Part shown: positions 10,080 to 18,438 of the stretch, one piece after another
How positions within the stretch are numbered: position 1 is the stretch's first letter
Layout: each line of letters opens with the position of its first letter
Origin: DASRQZ01 sp964571275
GTDB lineage: Bacteria; Myxococcota_A; Polyangia; Fen-1088
NCBI GenBank assembly: GCA_964571275.1
Contig: CAZNCQ010000008.1
Coordinates: forward strand, 5,485-69,484
Direction of reading: 5' to 3'
Length of the DNA stretch: 64,000 nucleotides
Notes under the pieces: model-generated
What the model saw: only the letters and a program-made list of their open reading frames with translations
Database searches by the model: none
What the model was told of the DNA's origin: nothing
Translations under genes and position numbers: made by a program

Positions 10080-11123
10080 ATGGATCTGGAAACCCTACTT
10101 GCGCCCGTCAGCCCGGACGACCAGACCGGGGCCGATCTGGAATACGACGCTTCGTTTTCGGAGATCGATCGGTTGTCTCAGGGTAAGCCTGAGCAGCAGA
10201 TCGGGTCCACCATCGTCGCCGCCGAGGAGCCGGACTGGAAGACTCTCCAGAAGAAGACGGCGGAATTTCTCGGGCGTAGCAAGGACTTGCGAGTTGCGGC
10301 CCATCTGACTCGCGCGCTCCTGCGCAACAATGGCTGGTCCGGGCTGGCCACGGGCCTGGGCCTGCTGCGCGGGCTGGTGGAGCGGTACTGGGACGGCGTG
10401 CACCCACGCCTCGATCCCGACGACGACAACGACCCGACGATGCGGGTCAATGTCTTCTCCAGCTTCTCGGATACGCCCATGCTGGCGGCCGTGCGGGCGA
10501 CGCCGATCGTCTCGTCGCGCGCGGTCGGCCGCTTCTCGCTGCGCGATCTCGAGATCGCTGCCGGCGACGTGCCTCCCTCTACCGCGGCCGAAGGCGCCCC
10601 GGCGCCCCCGACGATGGCGACGATCGACGGCGCGGCGATGGACGCGGATCTGGCCGGGCTCGAGGAGACCGCGAAGTCGCTGGCCGCCTGTGTCGATTCG
10701 CTGAAGGGCCTGGAAGAGGCGATCGCGGCGCGCGTCGACGCGTCGGCCGCGGCGAGCTTCGGTAAACTGCCGGCGCTGCTGCGCAAGGCCAGCAGCTATG
10801 TCTCGGGCAAGGTGGCCCAGCGCACGGCGGTTGGCGCCGTCGACGCGTCCGCCGGCGACGGCGCGGTCGCGACCAACGGCAGCAACGGCGCCGTCGCGCC
10901 GGGTCGTGCCTTCGGTGGCGCGATCAACTCGCGCGAGGACGTCCTCAAGGCGCTCGACGCCATCTGCGCGTACTACGCGCGGAACGAGCCCTCGAGCCCG
11001 ATTCCCATGTTCATGGAGCGCAGCAAGAAGCTCGTCACGATGAGCTTCGTCGATCTCATCAAGGAGCTGGTGCCGGAAGGCCTCTCCAAGGTCGACATAC
11101 TGCGTGGTCAAAGCGAAGGTTGA
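10080..11123 (+). CDS. tssA: T6SS protein TssA (ImpA family)
   Basis: 347 aa. It has the conserved ImpA N-terminal region: ISxD-like start (LLAPVSPDDQTGADLEY), DWKTLQKKTAEFLGRSKDL, and GLATGLGLLRGLVERYWDGVHP, which is typical of TssA. A Gly/Ala/Ser-rich linker near 270-290 leads to a helical C-terminal part (AICAYYARNEPSSPIPM). TssA acts in the cytoplasm as a cap or chaperone that coordinates baseplate binding and sheath polymerisation. It is the first gene of a plus-strand run that continues through clpV. An AGGA lies five bases before the ATG. Confidence 0.93.
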   Translation: MDLETLLAPVSPDDQTGADLEYDASFSEIDRLSQGKPEQQIGSTIVAAEEPDWKTLQKKTAEFLGRSKDLRVAAHLTRALLRNNGWSGLATGLGLLRGLVERYWDGVHPRLDPDDDNDPTMRVNVFSSFSDTPMLAAVRATPIVSSRAVGRFSLRDLEIAAGDVPPSTAAEGAPAPPTMATIDGAAMDADLAGLEETAKSLAACVDSLKGLEEAIAARVDASAAASFGKLPALLRKASSYVSGKVAQRTAVGAVDASAGDGAVATNGSNGAVAPGRAFGGAINSREDVLKALDAICAYYARNEPSSPIPMFMERSKKLVTMSFVDLIKELVPEGLSKVDILRGQSEG

Positions 11124-11202
11124 CGTCGAAAAGGCGGGGGGAGTGGCGCGACGGAGGGAACTCAGGTAGCGCTTCAGCGTTTTTCTTCACAGGAGAGATC
11201 AC

Positions 11203-11736
11203 ATGGGCAGCAGTCAAAAGTTCATCGCACGGAACAGGGCGCCGCGGGTTCAGATCGAATACGACGTCGAGCTCTATGGCGCGCAGAAGAAGGTGCAGCT
11301 CCCCTTCGTCATGGGCGTCATGTCCGACCTATCGGGAAACCCGAAGGAGCCGTTGCCCGCAGTCGCCGACCGCAAGTTCCTCGAGATCTCCGTCGACAAC
11401 TTCGACGAGCGCATGAAAGGCATCAAGCCACGCGCCGCGTTTCAGGTGCCGAATACGCTGACCGGGCAGGGGAATATGTCCGTCGACATAACGTTTGACA
11501 ACATGGATGACTTCTCCCCGGCTGCGATCGCCAAGAAAGTGGCTCCGCTTCGCGAGCTTCTCGAGGCGCGTCAGCAGCTGTCGAACCTGGTCACCTACAT
11601 GGACGGGAAGACCGGGGCCGAGGAGCTGATCGGAAACGTCCTGCGCGACCCGTCGCTGCTGAAGACTCTGGCTTCGGCACCGAAACCGGCGGATGGCACG
11701 CAACCGGCTGCGGACGCGGCCGATAAGGATAAGTAA
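11203..11736 (+). CDS. tssB: T6SS contractile sheath small subunit TssB
   Basis: 177 aa. Typical TssB features are MGSSQKFIARNRAPRVQIEYDVE, the beta-strand block around LPFVMGVMSDLSG, and KFLEISVDNFDERM. With TssC it forms the contractile sheath around the Hcp tube. A strong Shine-Dalgarno sequence (AGGAGA) precedes the ATG. The stop is followed by tssC after one base, as expected for two subunits made in equal amounts. Confidence 0.96.
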   Translation: MGSSQKFIARNRAPRVQIEYDVELYGAQKKVQLPFVMGVMSDLSGNPKEPLPAVADRKFLEISVDNFDERMKGIKPRAAFQVPNTLTGQGNMSVDITFDNMDDFSPAAIAKKVAPLRELLEARQQLSNLVTYMDGKTGAEELIGNVLRDPSLLKTLASAPKPADGTQPAADAADKDK

Positions 11737-11737
11737 C

Positions 11738-13231
11738 ATGGCCGAGACACAACAGACCAAGCCAGAAGCCGAGACCGCGACCGCTGAAACCAGCGATTTC
11801 GCCTCGCTGCTGACCAAGCAATTCAAGCCGCAGACCGATCGCGCGCGCGACGAGGTCGAGTCGGCGGTCCGGACCCTGGCGCAGCAGGCGCTGGAGAAGA
11901 CCGCGGTCATCGGCTCGGACGTCGTCGAATCGATCAACGCGATGATCGCGCAGATCGACAAGAAGATGAGCGAGCAGATCAACGCCATCATCCACCAGAA
12001 GGACTTCCAGCAGCTCGAGAGCGCGTGGCGCGGCCTGCACTATCTCGTCAACAACACCGAGACCGACGAGATGCTGAAGATCCGCGTGATGAACATCTCG
12101 AAGAAAGAGCTGCACAAGACCCTGCGCAAGTTCAAGGGAGCGGCGTGGGATCAGAGCCCGGTCTTCAAGCGGCTCTACGAAGAAGAGTTCGGCCAGCTCG
12201 GCGGCGAGCCGTACGGCTGCCTGGTCGGCGACTACTACTTCGATCACAACGCGCCGGACGTCGAGTTGCTTGGCGAGATGTCGAAGATCGCGGCGTCGAT
12301 CCACGCGCCTTTCATCGCGGGCACGTCACCGTCCCTGATGCAGATGGAGTCGTGGCAGGAGCTGTCGAACCCCCGCGACCTGACCAAGATCTTCACCACG
12401 CCCGAGTACGCGGGCTGGCGGTCGCTGCGTGAGTCGGACGACGCGCGCTATCTCGGTCTCGCGATGCCCCGGTTCCTCGCGCGCGCTCCCTACGGCGCGA
12501 AGAGCAACCCGGTGGAAGCCTTCGATTTCGAGGAGGACACCGCGGGCGCCGACAGCAACAAGTACGCGTGGGCCAACGCCGCCTACGCGATGGCGACCAA
12601 CATCAACCGGTCGTTCAAGATGTACGGCTGGTGCTCGCGCATTCGCGGCATCGAGGCTGGCGGCGCGGTCGAGGGGTTGCCAACGCATGCCTTCCCGACC
12701 GACGACGGCGGCGTCGACATGAAGTGCCCGACGGAGATCGCGATCAGCGATCGCCGCGAGGCCGAGCTCGCGAAGAACGGCTTCATGCCGCTCATTCACA
12801 AGAAGAACTCCGACTTCGCCGCCTTCATCGGCGCGCAGTCGCTACAGAAGCCGGGCGTCTATGACGACCCGGACGCGACCGCGAACGCGAACCTGGCGGC
12901 GCGCCTTCCGTATCTCTTCGCGACCTGCCGCTTCGCGCACTACTTGAAGTGCATCGTGCGCGACAAGATCGGATCGTTCAAGGAGCGCGAAGAGGTGCAG
13001 AGCTGGCTCTCGACCTGGATCATGCAGTACGTCGACGGCGATCCGCAGCACTCGAGCGAAGAGGTCAAGGCGCGCATGCCGCTGGCGGGCGCCGAGGTCG
13101 TTGTCGAAGAGGTCGAGGGCAACCCCGGGTACTACACCTCGAAGTTCTTCTTGCGGCCGCACTACCAGCTCGAGGGGTTGACCGTGTCCTTGCGGCTCAC
13201 CTCGAAGCTGCCGTCCGCCAAAGCGGGCTGA
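11738..13231 (+). CDS. tssC: T6SS contractile sheath large subunit TssC
   Basis: 497 aa. I used the ATG at 11738, directly after the tssB stop, rather than a Met 15 codons upstream inside tssB. Recognisable TssC blocks include LESAWRGLHYLVNNTE, FGQLGGEPYGCLVGDYYFDH, FARAPYGAKSNPVEAFDFEE, and the C-terminal FFLRPHYQLEGLTVSLRL. It forms the sheath with TssB and is disassembled after contraction by ClpV encoded downstream. The length is the usual one for the family. Confidence 0.97.
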   Translation: MAETQQTKPEAETATAETSDFASLLTKQFKPQTDRARDEVESAVRTLAQQALEKTAVIGSDVVESINAMIAQIDKKMSEQINAIIHQKDFQQLESAWRGLHYLVNNTETDEMLKIRVMNISKKELHKTLRKFKGAAWDQSPVFKRLYEEEFGQLGGEPYGCLVGDYYFDHNAPDVELLGEMSKIAASIHAPFIAGTSPSLMQMESWQELSNPRDLTKIFTTPEYAGWRSLRESDDARYLGLAMPRFLARAPYGAKSNPVEAFDFEEDTAGADSNKYAWANAAYAMATNINRSFKMYGWCSRIRGIEAGGAVEGLPTHAFPTDDGGVDMKCPTEIAISDRREAELAKNGFMPLIHKKNSDFAAFIGAQSLQKPGVYDDPDATANANLAARLPYLFATCRFAHYLKCIVRDKIGSFKEREEVQSWLSTWIMQYVDGDPQHSSEEVKARMPLAGAEVVVEEVEGNPGYYTSKFFLRPHYQLEGLTVSLRLTSKLPSAKAG

Positions 13232-13321
13232 TTCGTAAGTCTGTTCGACTCGAGAAGTTGAAACATAGTCCTCGGATTGGGCTGGGGATTTGGGAAGTCA
13301 CATCAAAAAAGGAGAGCGTTC

Positions 13322-13816
13322 ATGGCCGGCGAAATGTTCTTGAAATTGGGAGATGTCACGGGAGAGTCCAAGGCGGACGGACACGCAGGAGAAATCGAGA
13401 TCATGTCGTGGAGCTGGGGGGCGACTCAGTCGGGCTCGACCCGCGGCATCAGCGGCCTGACGGCCGGCAAGGTGAACGTTCAGGATCTGACCTTCACCAA
13501 GCTGGTCGACAGCGCCAGCACGAACCTCACGAACGCCGTCTGCGCTGGCACCTCCTTCCCGCTGGCGACGCTGATCTGCGAGAAGACGGGCGGCAACAAC
13601 AAGAAGCCGGTCCAGTACCTCAAGATCAAGCTGAAGGACGTCTTGGTCTCGTCGTACGCTTGTGGCGGCAGCGGCGGCAGCGACACGCACACGGAGACGA
13701 TCACGCTCAACTTCGGTTCGGTCGAGACCACCTATACGCCGATGAACTCCGACGGGACGCCGGGCGCTGCCAAGCCGACGGCCTGGAACGTCGTCGCCGG
13801 TAACAACAAGTTCTAA
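13322..13816 (+). CDS. hcp: Hcp tube protein (TssD)
   Basis: 164 aa. Family hallmarks are an early MFLKLGDVTGESKADGHAGEI, then IEIMSWSWGATQSGS and a C-terminal ETITLNFGSVETTYTP. Hcp hexamers stack into the secreted inner tube and can carry small effectors. The start at 13322 has an AGGAGAG ribosome site; a Met 15 codons upstream lacks one. It sits within the structural run after tssC, and a strong hairpin follows the stop. A disulfide or metal site is possible because three cysteines are present. Confidence 0.96.
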   Translation: MAGEMFLKLGDVTGESKADGHAGEIEIMSWSWGATQSGSTRGISGLTAGKVNVQDLTFTKLVDSASTNLTNAVCAGTSFPLATLICEKTGGNNKKPVQYLKIKLKDVLVSSYACGGSGGSDTHTETITLNFGSVETTYTPMNSDGTPGAAKPTAWNVVAGNNKF

Positions 13817-13870
13817 CGGGCGGCGCTGGGAGCGGGTGACCCTCTCCAGTCTCCAGTCCAGGAGGAGTAT

Positions 13871-13896
13871 CGCGTCCGGCGAGCGCGCCGGACGCG
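13871..13896 (+). terminator. strong hairpin after hcp (possible attenuator or RNA-processing site)
   Basis: Eleven bases (CGCGTCCGGCG, 13871-13881) pair perfectly with 13886-13896 around a four-base loop AGCG. It starts 55 bases after the hcp stop and ends 28 bases before tagJ. Only a weak T run follows, so full rho-independent termination is doubtful. Partial termination or protection of the hcp 3' end would fit hcp being needed in great excess over baseplate genes. Confidence 0.5.
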
Positions 13897-13923
13897 GTAT
13901 TTCCCGTGTTACGAAAGGGAGCC

Positions 13924-14754
13924 ATGACCGCTGAAGAGAGCGTGCGCGCGGGGCGTCTCGACGAAGCTCTGGCGGAGCTTCAGGCGCAGGTGCGCAAACA
14001 GCCGGCGGATCCGAAGCTGCGCGTGTTTTTGTTCCAGCTCCTGTCGGTCATGGGGCAGTGGGACCGCGCGCTGACCCAGCTCAAGGTTGCCGGCGACATG
14101 GATGCCACCGCCGCGACGATGATGGCGACCTACAAGGAAGTCATTCGCTGCGAGATGCTGCGCGCCGAGGTCTTCGCGGGACGCCAGCGGCCGCTGCTCT
14201 TCGGGAAGCCCGCGGAATGGATGGCGCTGCTGATCGAGGCGTTGCGCTTGTCCGGCGAACAGAAGTTCGAAGAGGCGGCGAAGCTGCGCGAGCAGGCGCT
14301 GGAAGCCGCCCCCGCTACATCGGGCGCTGTCGATGACAAGCCATTCGAGTGGATCAGCGATGCCGATCAGCGCATCGGTCCGATGCTGGAAGCGATCGTC
14401 AACGGCCGCTACTACTGGATTCCGTTCGGGCGCCTGAGCGAGGTGCGGATCGAGAAGCCGGCCGATCTGCGTGACATCGCCTGGACGCCCGCGTTCTTGA
14501 CGCTCGCGAACGGCGGCGAGACCGTCGGACTGATTCCCACGCGCTATCCGGGATCGGAAAAGTCGTCGACCTCGGCGCTGGTGATGGCGCGCGGCACCGA
14601 GTGGACCGAGACGCCGGGGGGCACCTACGTCGGGCTCGGCCAGCGGTTGCTGGCCACCGACGAGACAGAGTATGCGTTGATGGACGTTCGTCAGATCAGG
14701 CTCGACTCGACCAACGACGGGGAACCCGCCGCCGAGCCCGCGTCCGAGGTGTAG
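13924..14754 (+). CDS. tagJ: T6SS accessory protein TagJ (ImpE/SciE family)
   Basis: 276 aa. The N-terminal half has TPR-like helices (LRVFLFQLLSVMGQWDRALTQL is the ImpE hallmark). The C-terminal half has the ImpE domain with WISDADQRIGPMLEAIVNGRYYWIPF and RDIAWTPAFLTL. In other systems TagJ binds the TssB N-terminus and modulates ClpV action on the sheath. I chose MTAEESVR over a Met six codons upstream because GAAAGGGAG sits at the right distance. It lies between hcp and tssE in the structural run. Confidence 0.9.
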   Translation: MTAEESVRAGRLDEALAELQAQVRKQPADPKLRVFLFQLLSVMGQWDRALTQLKVAGDMDATAATMMATYKEVIRCEMLRAEVFAGRQRPLLFGKPAEWMALLIEALRLSGEQKFEEAAKLREQALEAAPATSGAVDDKPFEWISDADQRIGPMLEAIVNGRYYWIPFGRLSEVRIEKPADLRDIAWTPAFLTLANGGETVGLIPTRYPGSEKSSTSALVMARGTEWTETPGGTYVGLGQRLLATDETEYALMDVRQIRLDSTNDGEPAAEPASEV

Positions 14755-14759
14755 GTTTC

Positions 14760-15272
14760 ATGGCCGAGCTGACCCAGAAGGAGCGGCTACAGCCTTCGTT
14801 GTTGGATCGGTTGACCGACGACAGCCCAGGCGAACGGCGGGAGTCGCGCGACAAGCACGTGATCTCGCCTTCCCGGCTGCGCGAGTGCGTGCGGCGCGAT
14901 CTGACCTGGCTGCTCAACACGTCGAACCTGGCGGCGGTCGAGGATCTGGACGACCACCCGCACGTGGCGCGTTCGGTCCTGAACTACGGCATGCCGGATC
15001 TCGCCGGCCACGTCGCGTCCAGCGTCGACGTGCGCGCGATGGAGCGACTATTGTTGAACGTGATCTGGGATTTCGAGCCGCGCCTCATCAAGAGCTCGGT
15101 CAAGGTCAGGCTGGTGGTCGACGAAAAGAAGATGGATCCCAATGCCATGTGGTTCGACATCGAGGCGGAGCTGTGGGCGCAGCCGCTGCCGCTGCGGTTG
15201 TTCCTGCGTACCGAGATCGATCTCGAGAACGGTGGCGTGAAGATCACGGAAGCCGACGGTCAGCGCGGCTAA
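14760..15272 (+). CDS. tssE: T6SS baseplate wedge protein TssE (gp25-like)
   Basis: 170 aa. It resembles phage T4 gp25: PSLLDRLTDD at the start, VRRDLTWLLNTSN, SVLNYGMPDLAG, and IWDFEPRLIKSSVKVRL. TssE joins TssF, TssG and TssK in the cytoplasmic baseplate. The stop TAA overlaps the tssF start (TAATG), so translation is coupled. Confidence 0.95.
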   Translation: MAELTQKERLQPSLLDRLTDDSPGERRESRDKHVISPSRLRECVRRDLTWLLNTSNLAAVEDLDDHPHVARSVLNYGMPDLAGHVASSVDVRAMERLLLNVIWDFEPRLIKSSVKVRLVVDEKKMDPNAMWFDIEAELWAQPLPLRLFLRTEIDLENGGVKITEADGQRG

Positions 15273-17149
15273 TGGATCCTCGGCTTCTTCGCTACTACGG
15301 CCGCGAGCTCCAGTACGTACGCGAGCTGGGCGCCGAATTCGCGCGCGACTTCCCGAAGATCGCGGGGCGGCTCGGCCTCGATACCTTCGAGTGCTCGGAC
15401 CCTTACGTCGAGCGATTGCTCGAGGGGTTCGCTTTCCTTTCGGCGCGCGTGCACCTGCGCATCGATTCGGAGTTCCCGCGCTTCACGCAGCACCTGCTGG
15501 AGATCGTCTACCCGCACTACCTGGCGCCGACGCCGTCGATGGCGGTGGTGCAGATGCGGCCCAACCTGGCCGAGGGGACGCTCGCGCAGGGTTACCGCGT
15601 GCCGCGCGGCACGGCGTTGCGCAGCCTGCTCGGGCGCGGCGAGCAGACGCCGTGCGAGTACCGGACGTCGCAAGACGTGACGCTCTGGCCGCTCGAGCTG
15701 ACCCACGCGGAGTACACCGGCTACGTCGGCGACATCGGCGAAGTGAAGCTGCCGGCGCGTGCGCGCGGCGCGATCCGGTTCAAGCTGCGCACGACGGCGG
15801 GGCTCAACTTTTCCGACCTGGCGCTCGACGATTTGCCGCTGTTCATTCGTGGCGCCGACGAGCTGCCGATGAAGATCTACGAGCAGCTGATGGCGCACGC
15901 GGTGGCGCTCGTGGCCCGTCCGACGACGCGGCCCGCGCCCTGGCAGCACGTGGTCACCGAGAACCCGATCGAGAGCGTTGGCTTCGCCGACGAAGAGGCG
16001 CTCTTGCCGTATGGCCCGCGCTCTTTCCAGGGCTACCGGCTTCTTCAGGAGTACTTCGCGTTTCCGTCGCGTTTTCTCTTCGTGCGGCTCAAGGGCCTGG
16101 CCGATGCGGTCCGTCGCTGCAGCGGCTCCGAGCTCGAGATAGTCGTATTGACCGACGCGCATGATCGCGGGCTCGACGGCGCGGTCAGCCCGGAGAACTT
16201 CGCGATGTTCTGCGCGCCCGCCGTGAACCTGTTCCCGCGGCGCGCGGATCGAATTCACCTGAACGAAGCCGAGACCGAATATCACATCGTGCCTGACCGC
16301 ACGCGCCCGATGGACTTCGAAGTCCACACGGTGAAGGAGGTCGTCGGCTACGGCTCGAGCTCGGAGCTGAAGCAGACCTTTTATCCGTTCTTCGCCTGGA
16401 ACGACCAGACCTCGGTCGAGGAGGCGCCGGCTTACTTCACGCTGCAGCGGCAGCCGCGCATGCTGTCGGCGCGCCAGCGCGCGAGCGGCACGCGATCGAG
16501 CTACGTCGGCAGCGAGGTGTTCATGGCGCTGGTCGATCCCAATGAGGGACCGTACCGCTCGAGCCTGCGCCAACTGGCGATCGAGACGCTGTGCACGAAC
16601 CGCGACCTACCGCTGCACCTGCCGGTGGGTCAGGCGCACACCGACTTCACGCTGGAGTCGGGCGCGCCCGTCGAGTCGACGCGGTGCCTGGCGGGCCCCA
16701 CGCCGCCGCGCGCGTCGTACGCAGACGCCGACGCCAGCTGGCGGCTGATCAGCCACCTGTCGCTCAACTACCTGTCGCTGGTCGACGGAAGCGCGGGCGC
16801 CGGGGAGAAAGCGGGCGCGTTGCGCGAGCTGCTGTCGCTCTACTGCGACCTCAACGATTCGAACACGCGCAAGCAGATCGAGGGCGTGCGCGAGACGGCG
16901 TCGTCGGGCATCACGCGCGCGCTGCCGGTGCCGGGCCCGACGACGTTCGGCCGCGGCCTGGAGATTTCGGTGACCTGTGACGAGGCGGCGTTCGAAGGCA
17001 GCGGCGTCTTCTTGCTCGGAGCGGTGCTGGAGCGCTTCTTCGCGAAGTACGTCTCGATCAATGCGTTCACCGAGACCGTCCTGCGCACGGTACAGCGCGG
17101 AGAGATCATGCGATGGCAGGCGAGGACAGGCCTCCGGCCGGCAATCTAG
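15272..17149 (+). CDS. tssF: T6SS baseplate protein TssF
   Basis: 625 aa, the usual TssF length. It opens with the family hallmark MDPRLLRYYGRELQYVRELG followed by FARDFPKIAGRL, and later has HLRIDSEFPRFTQHLLEIVYPHYLAP. The C-terminus contains FFAKYVSINAFTETVL, also typical. It forms the wedge core with TssG and TssE. The start is the ATG that overlaps the tssE stop, not the much longer upstream open frame, which runs through tssE in another frame. Confidence 0.96.
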   Translation: MDPRLLRYYGRELQYVRELGAEFARDFPKIAGRLGLDTFECSDPYVERLLEGFAFLSARVHLRIDSEFPRFTQHLLEIVYPHYLAPTPSMAVVQMRPNLAEGTLAQGYRVPRGTALRSLLGRGEQTPCEYRTSQDVTLWPLELTHAEYTGYVGDIGEVKLPARARGAIRFKLRTTAGLNFSDLALDDLPLFIRGADELPMKIYEQLMAHAVALVARPTTRPAPWQHVVTENPIESVGFADEEALLPYGPRSFQGYRLLQEYFAFPSRFLFVRLKGLADAVRRCSGSELEIVVLTDAHDRGLDGAVSPENFAMFCAPAVNLFPRRADRIHLNEAETEYHIVPDRTRPMDFEVHTVKEVVGYGSSSELKQTFYPFFAWNDQTSVEEAPAYFTLQRQPRMLSARQRASGTRSSYVGSEVFMALVDPNEGPYRSSLRQLAIETLCTNRDLPLHLPVGQAHTDFTLESGAPVESTRCLAGPTPPRASYADADASWRLISHLSLNYLSLVDGSAGAGEKAGALRELLSLYCDLNDSNTRKQIEGVRETASSGITRALPVPGPTTFGRGLEISVTCDEAAFEGSGVFLLGAVLERFFAKYVSINAFTETVLRTVQRGEIMRWQARTGLRPAI

Positions 17150-18402
17150 CGGCGGCGGCCGCTCCGGTCCCCTCGCTCGTCGCCGCGCCCGCGGCGCGGA
17201 ACGGTGGCGCGCAACCGGCGTCCGGCGGCGCGTCGGCCGACGCCGCGACGGCGCCGATCATTCCGCCGGCGCCCGCCGCGGCGCCGCCCGCTGCCGGCGG
17301 CCCGGCAAGCGCGAACGCTCCTGCCGCGCCCGCGCTGGCGGCGGCGGCGCGCGCGTCCCTTTCGCGCGAGAAGTCGGCGGGGATGAACGCGCTCCTCGAC
17401 CAGGTGTCGCGCAAGCCCGAGGCCTTCGACTTCTACCAGGTCATGCGCCGACTCGAGAGCCTGTACTGCGATCGGCCCGAGCGTCCGCGGTTCGGCGCAG
17501 GGGCCCGCCCGGCCGACGAGCCGATCCGCCTCGGTCAAGACCCGTCGCTGCTGTTCGCGCCACGTCCGCTGGGCGGGTTGACCTCCGGCAAGAACGGGGC
17601 GCCGCCACGGCTGTCGCTCAACTTCTTTGGCCTCATGGGGCCGAACGGGCCGCTGCCGCTGCACATCACGGAGTACGCGAACGATCGCCAGCGTCACGCC
17701 GAGGACCCGACGATGAGTCGGTTCTTCGACCTCTTCCACCACCGGATGATGCTGCTGTTCTATCGCGCCTGGTCGACGGCGCAGCCGACGGTGGGTCAGG
17801 ATCACCCGGCCACCAACCGCTTCCTGCTGTACGTCGGCGCGCTCGCGGGGCTGGGCCTGGCGTCGACGCGCAACCGCGACGACTTCCCCGACCCGGCGAA
17901 GTTCTTCTATGCCGGCCGGCTCAGCGGGCAGACGCGCAACGCCGACGGCCTGGCCGCGATGGTCGGCGAGTTTTTCCAGATGCCCGCGCACGTCGAGCCG
18001 TTCATGGGCACCTGGCTGCTGGTCCCGCCGGGACACCAGTGGCGCCTGGGTGTCGGCGGTACGCGCGGCGGCGCGCTCGGCGGATCGACCATCGCCGGCC
18101 AGCGCGTCTGGAGCCGCCAGCAGAAGTTCCGCGTGACGCTGGGGCCGCTCAACCGCGCGCAGTTCACGCGCATGTTGCCCGGCCACGACAGCCTCAAGAA
18201 GCTGACGGCGCTGGTGCGCAACTACGCCGGCGACGAGCACGTGTGGGACGTGCGTCTGATCCTCGACGAGCGGACCGAGGAGCCGTGCCGTCTCGGGCGC
18301 TCGTTGCTCGGGTGGACATCGTGGCTGGGCAGGCCCAAGGGCGGCAAGCGCGAGGATCTGATATTGGATCCCATGTCGGAACTGCATCAGACGGCTGCAT
18401 GA
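17113..18402 (+). CDS. tssG: T6SS baseplate protein TssG with an Ala/Pro-rich N-terminal extension
   Basis: 429 aa. The conserved part starts near residue 85 (MNALLDQVSRKPEAFDFYQVMRR) and continues with RLSLNFFGLMGPNGPLPLHITEY and FFDLFHHRMMLLFYRAW, which define TssG. The first 85 or so residues are almost only Ala, Pro, Gly and Ser. That makes it roughly 80 residues longer than ordinary TssG proteins. The start overlaps tssF by 37 bases; a later start near codon 78-90 would remove the extension, but the frame is open and the composition is consistent throughout. It acts in the baseplate with TssF. Confidence 0.92.
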   Translation: MAGEDRPPAGNLAAAAAPVPSLVAAPAARNGGAQPASGGASADAATAPIIPPAPAAAPPAAGGPASANAPAAPALAAAARASLSREKSAGMNALLDQVSRKPEAFDFYQVMRRLESLYCDRPERPRFGAGARPADEPIRLGQDPSLLFAPRPLGGLTSGKNGAPPRLSLNFFGLMGPNGPLPLHITEYANDRQRHAEDPTMSRFFDLFHHRMMLLFYRAWSTAQPTVGQDHPATNRFLLYVGALAGLGLASTRNRDDFPDPAKFFYAGRLSGQTRNADGLAAMVGEFFQMPAHVEPFMGTWLLVPPGHQWRLGVGGTRGGALGGSTIAGQRVWSRQQKFRVTLGPLNRAQFTRMLPGHDSLKKLTALVRNYAGDEHVWDVRLILDERTEEPCRLGRSLLGWTSWLGRPKGGKREDLILDPMSELHQTAA

Positions 18403-18438
18403 GCGGTCATCAACGCTAGCTGGGACGGGAGAGAGAAA

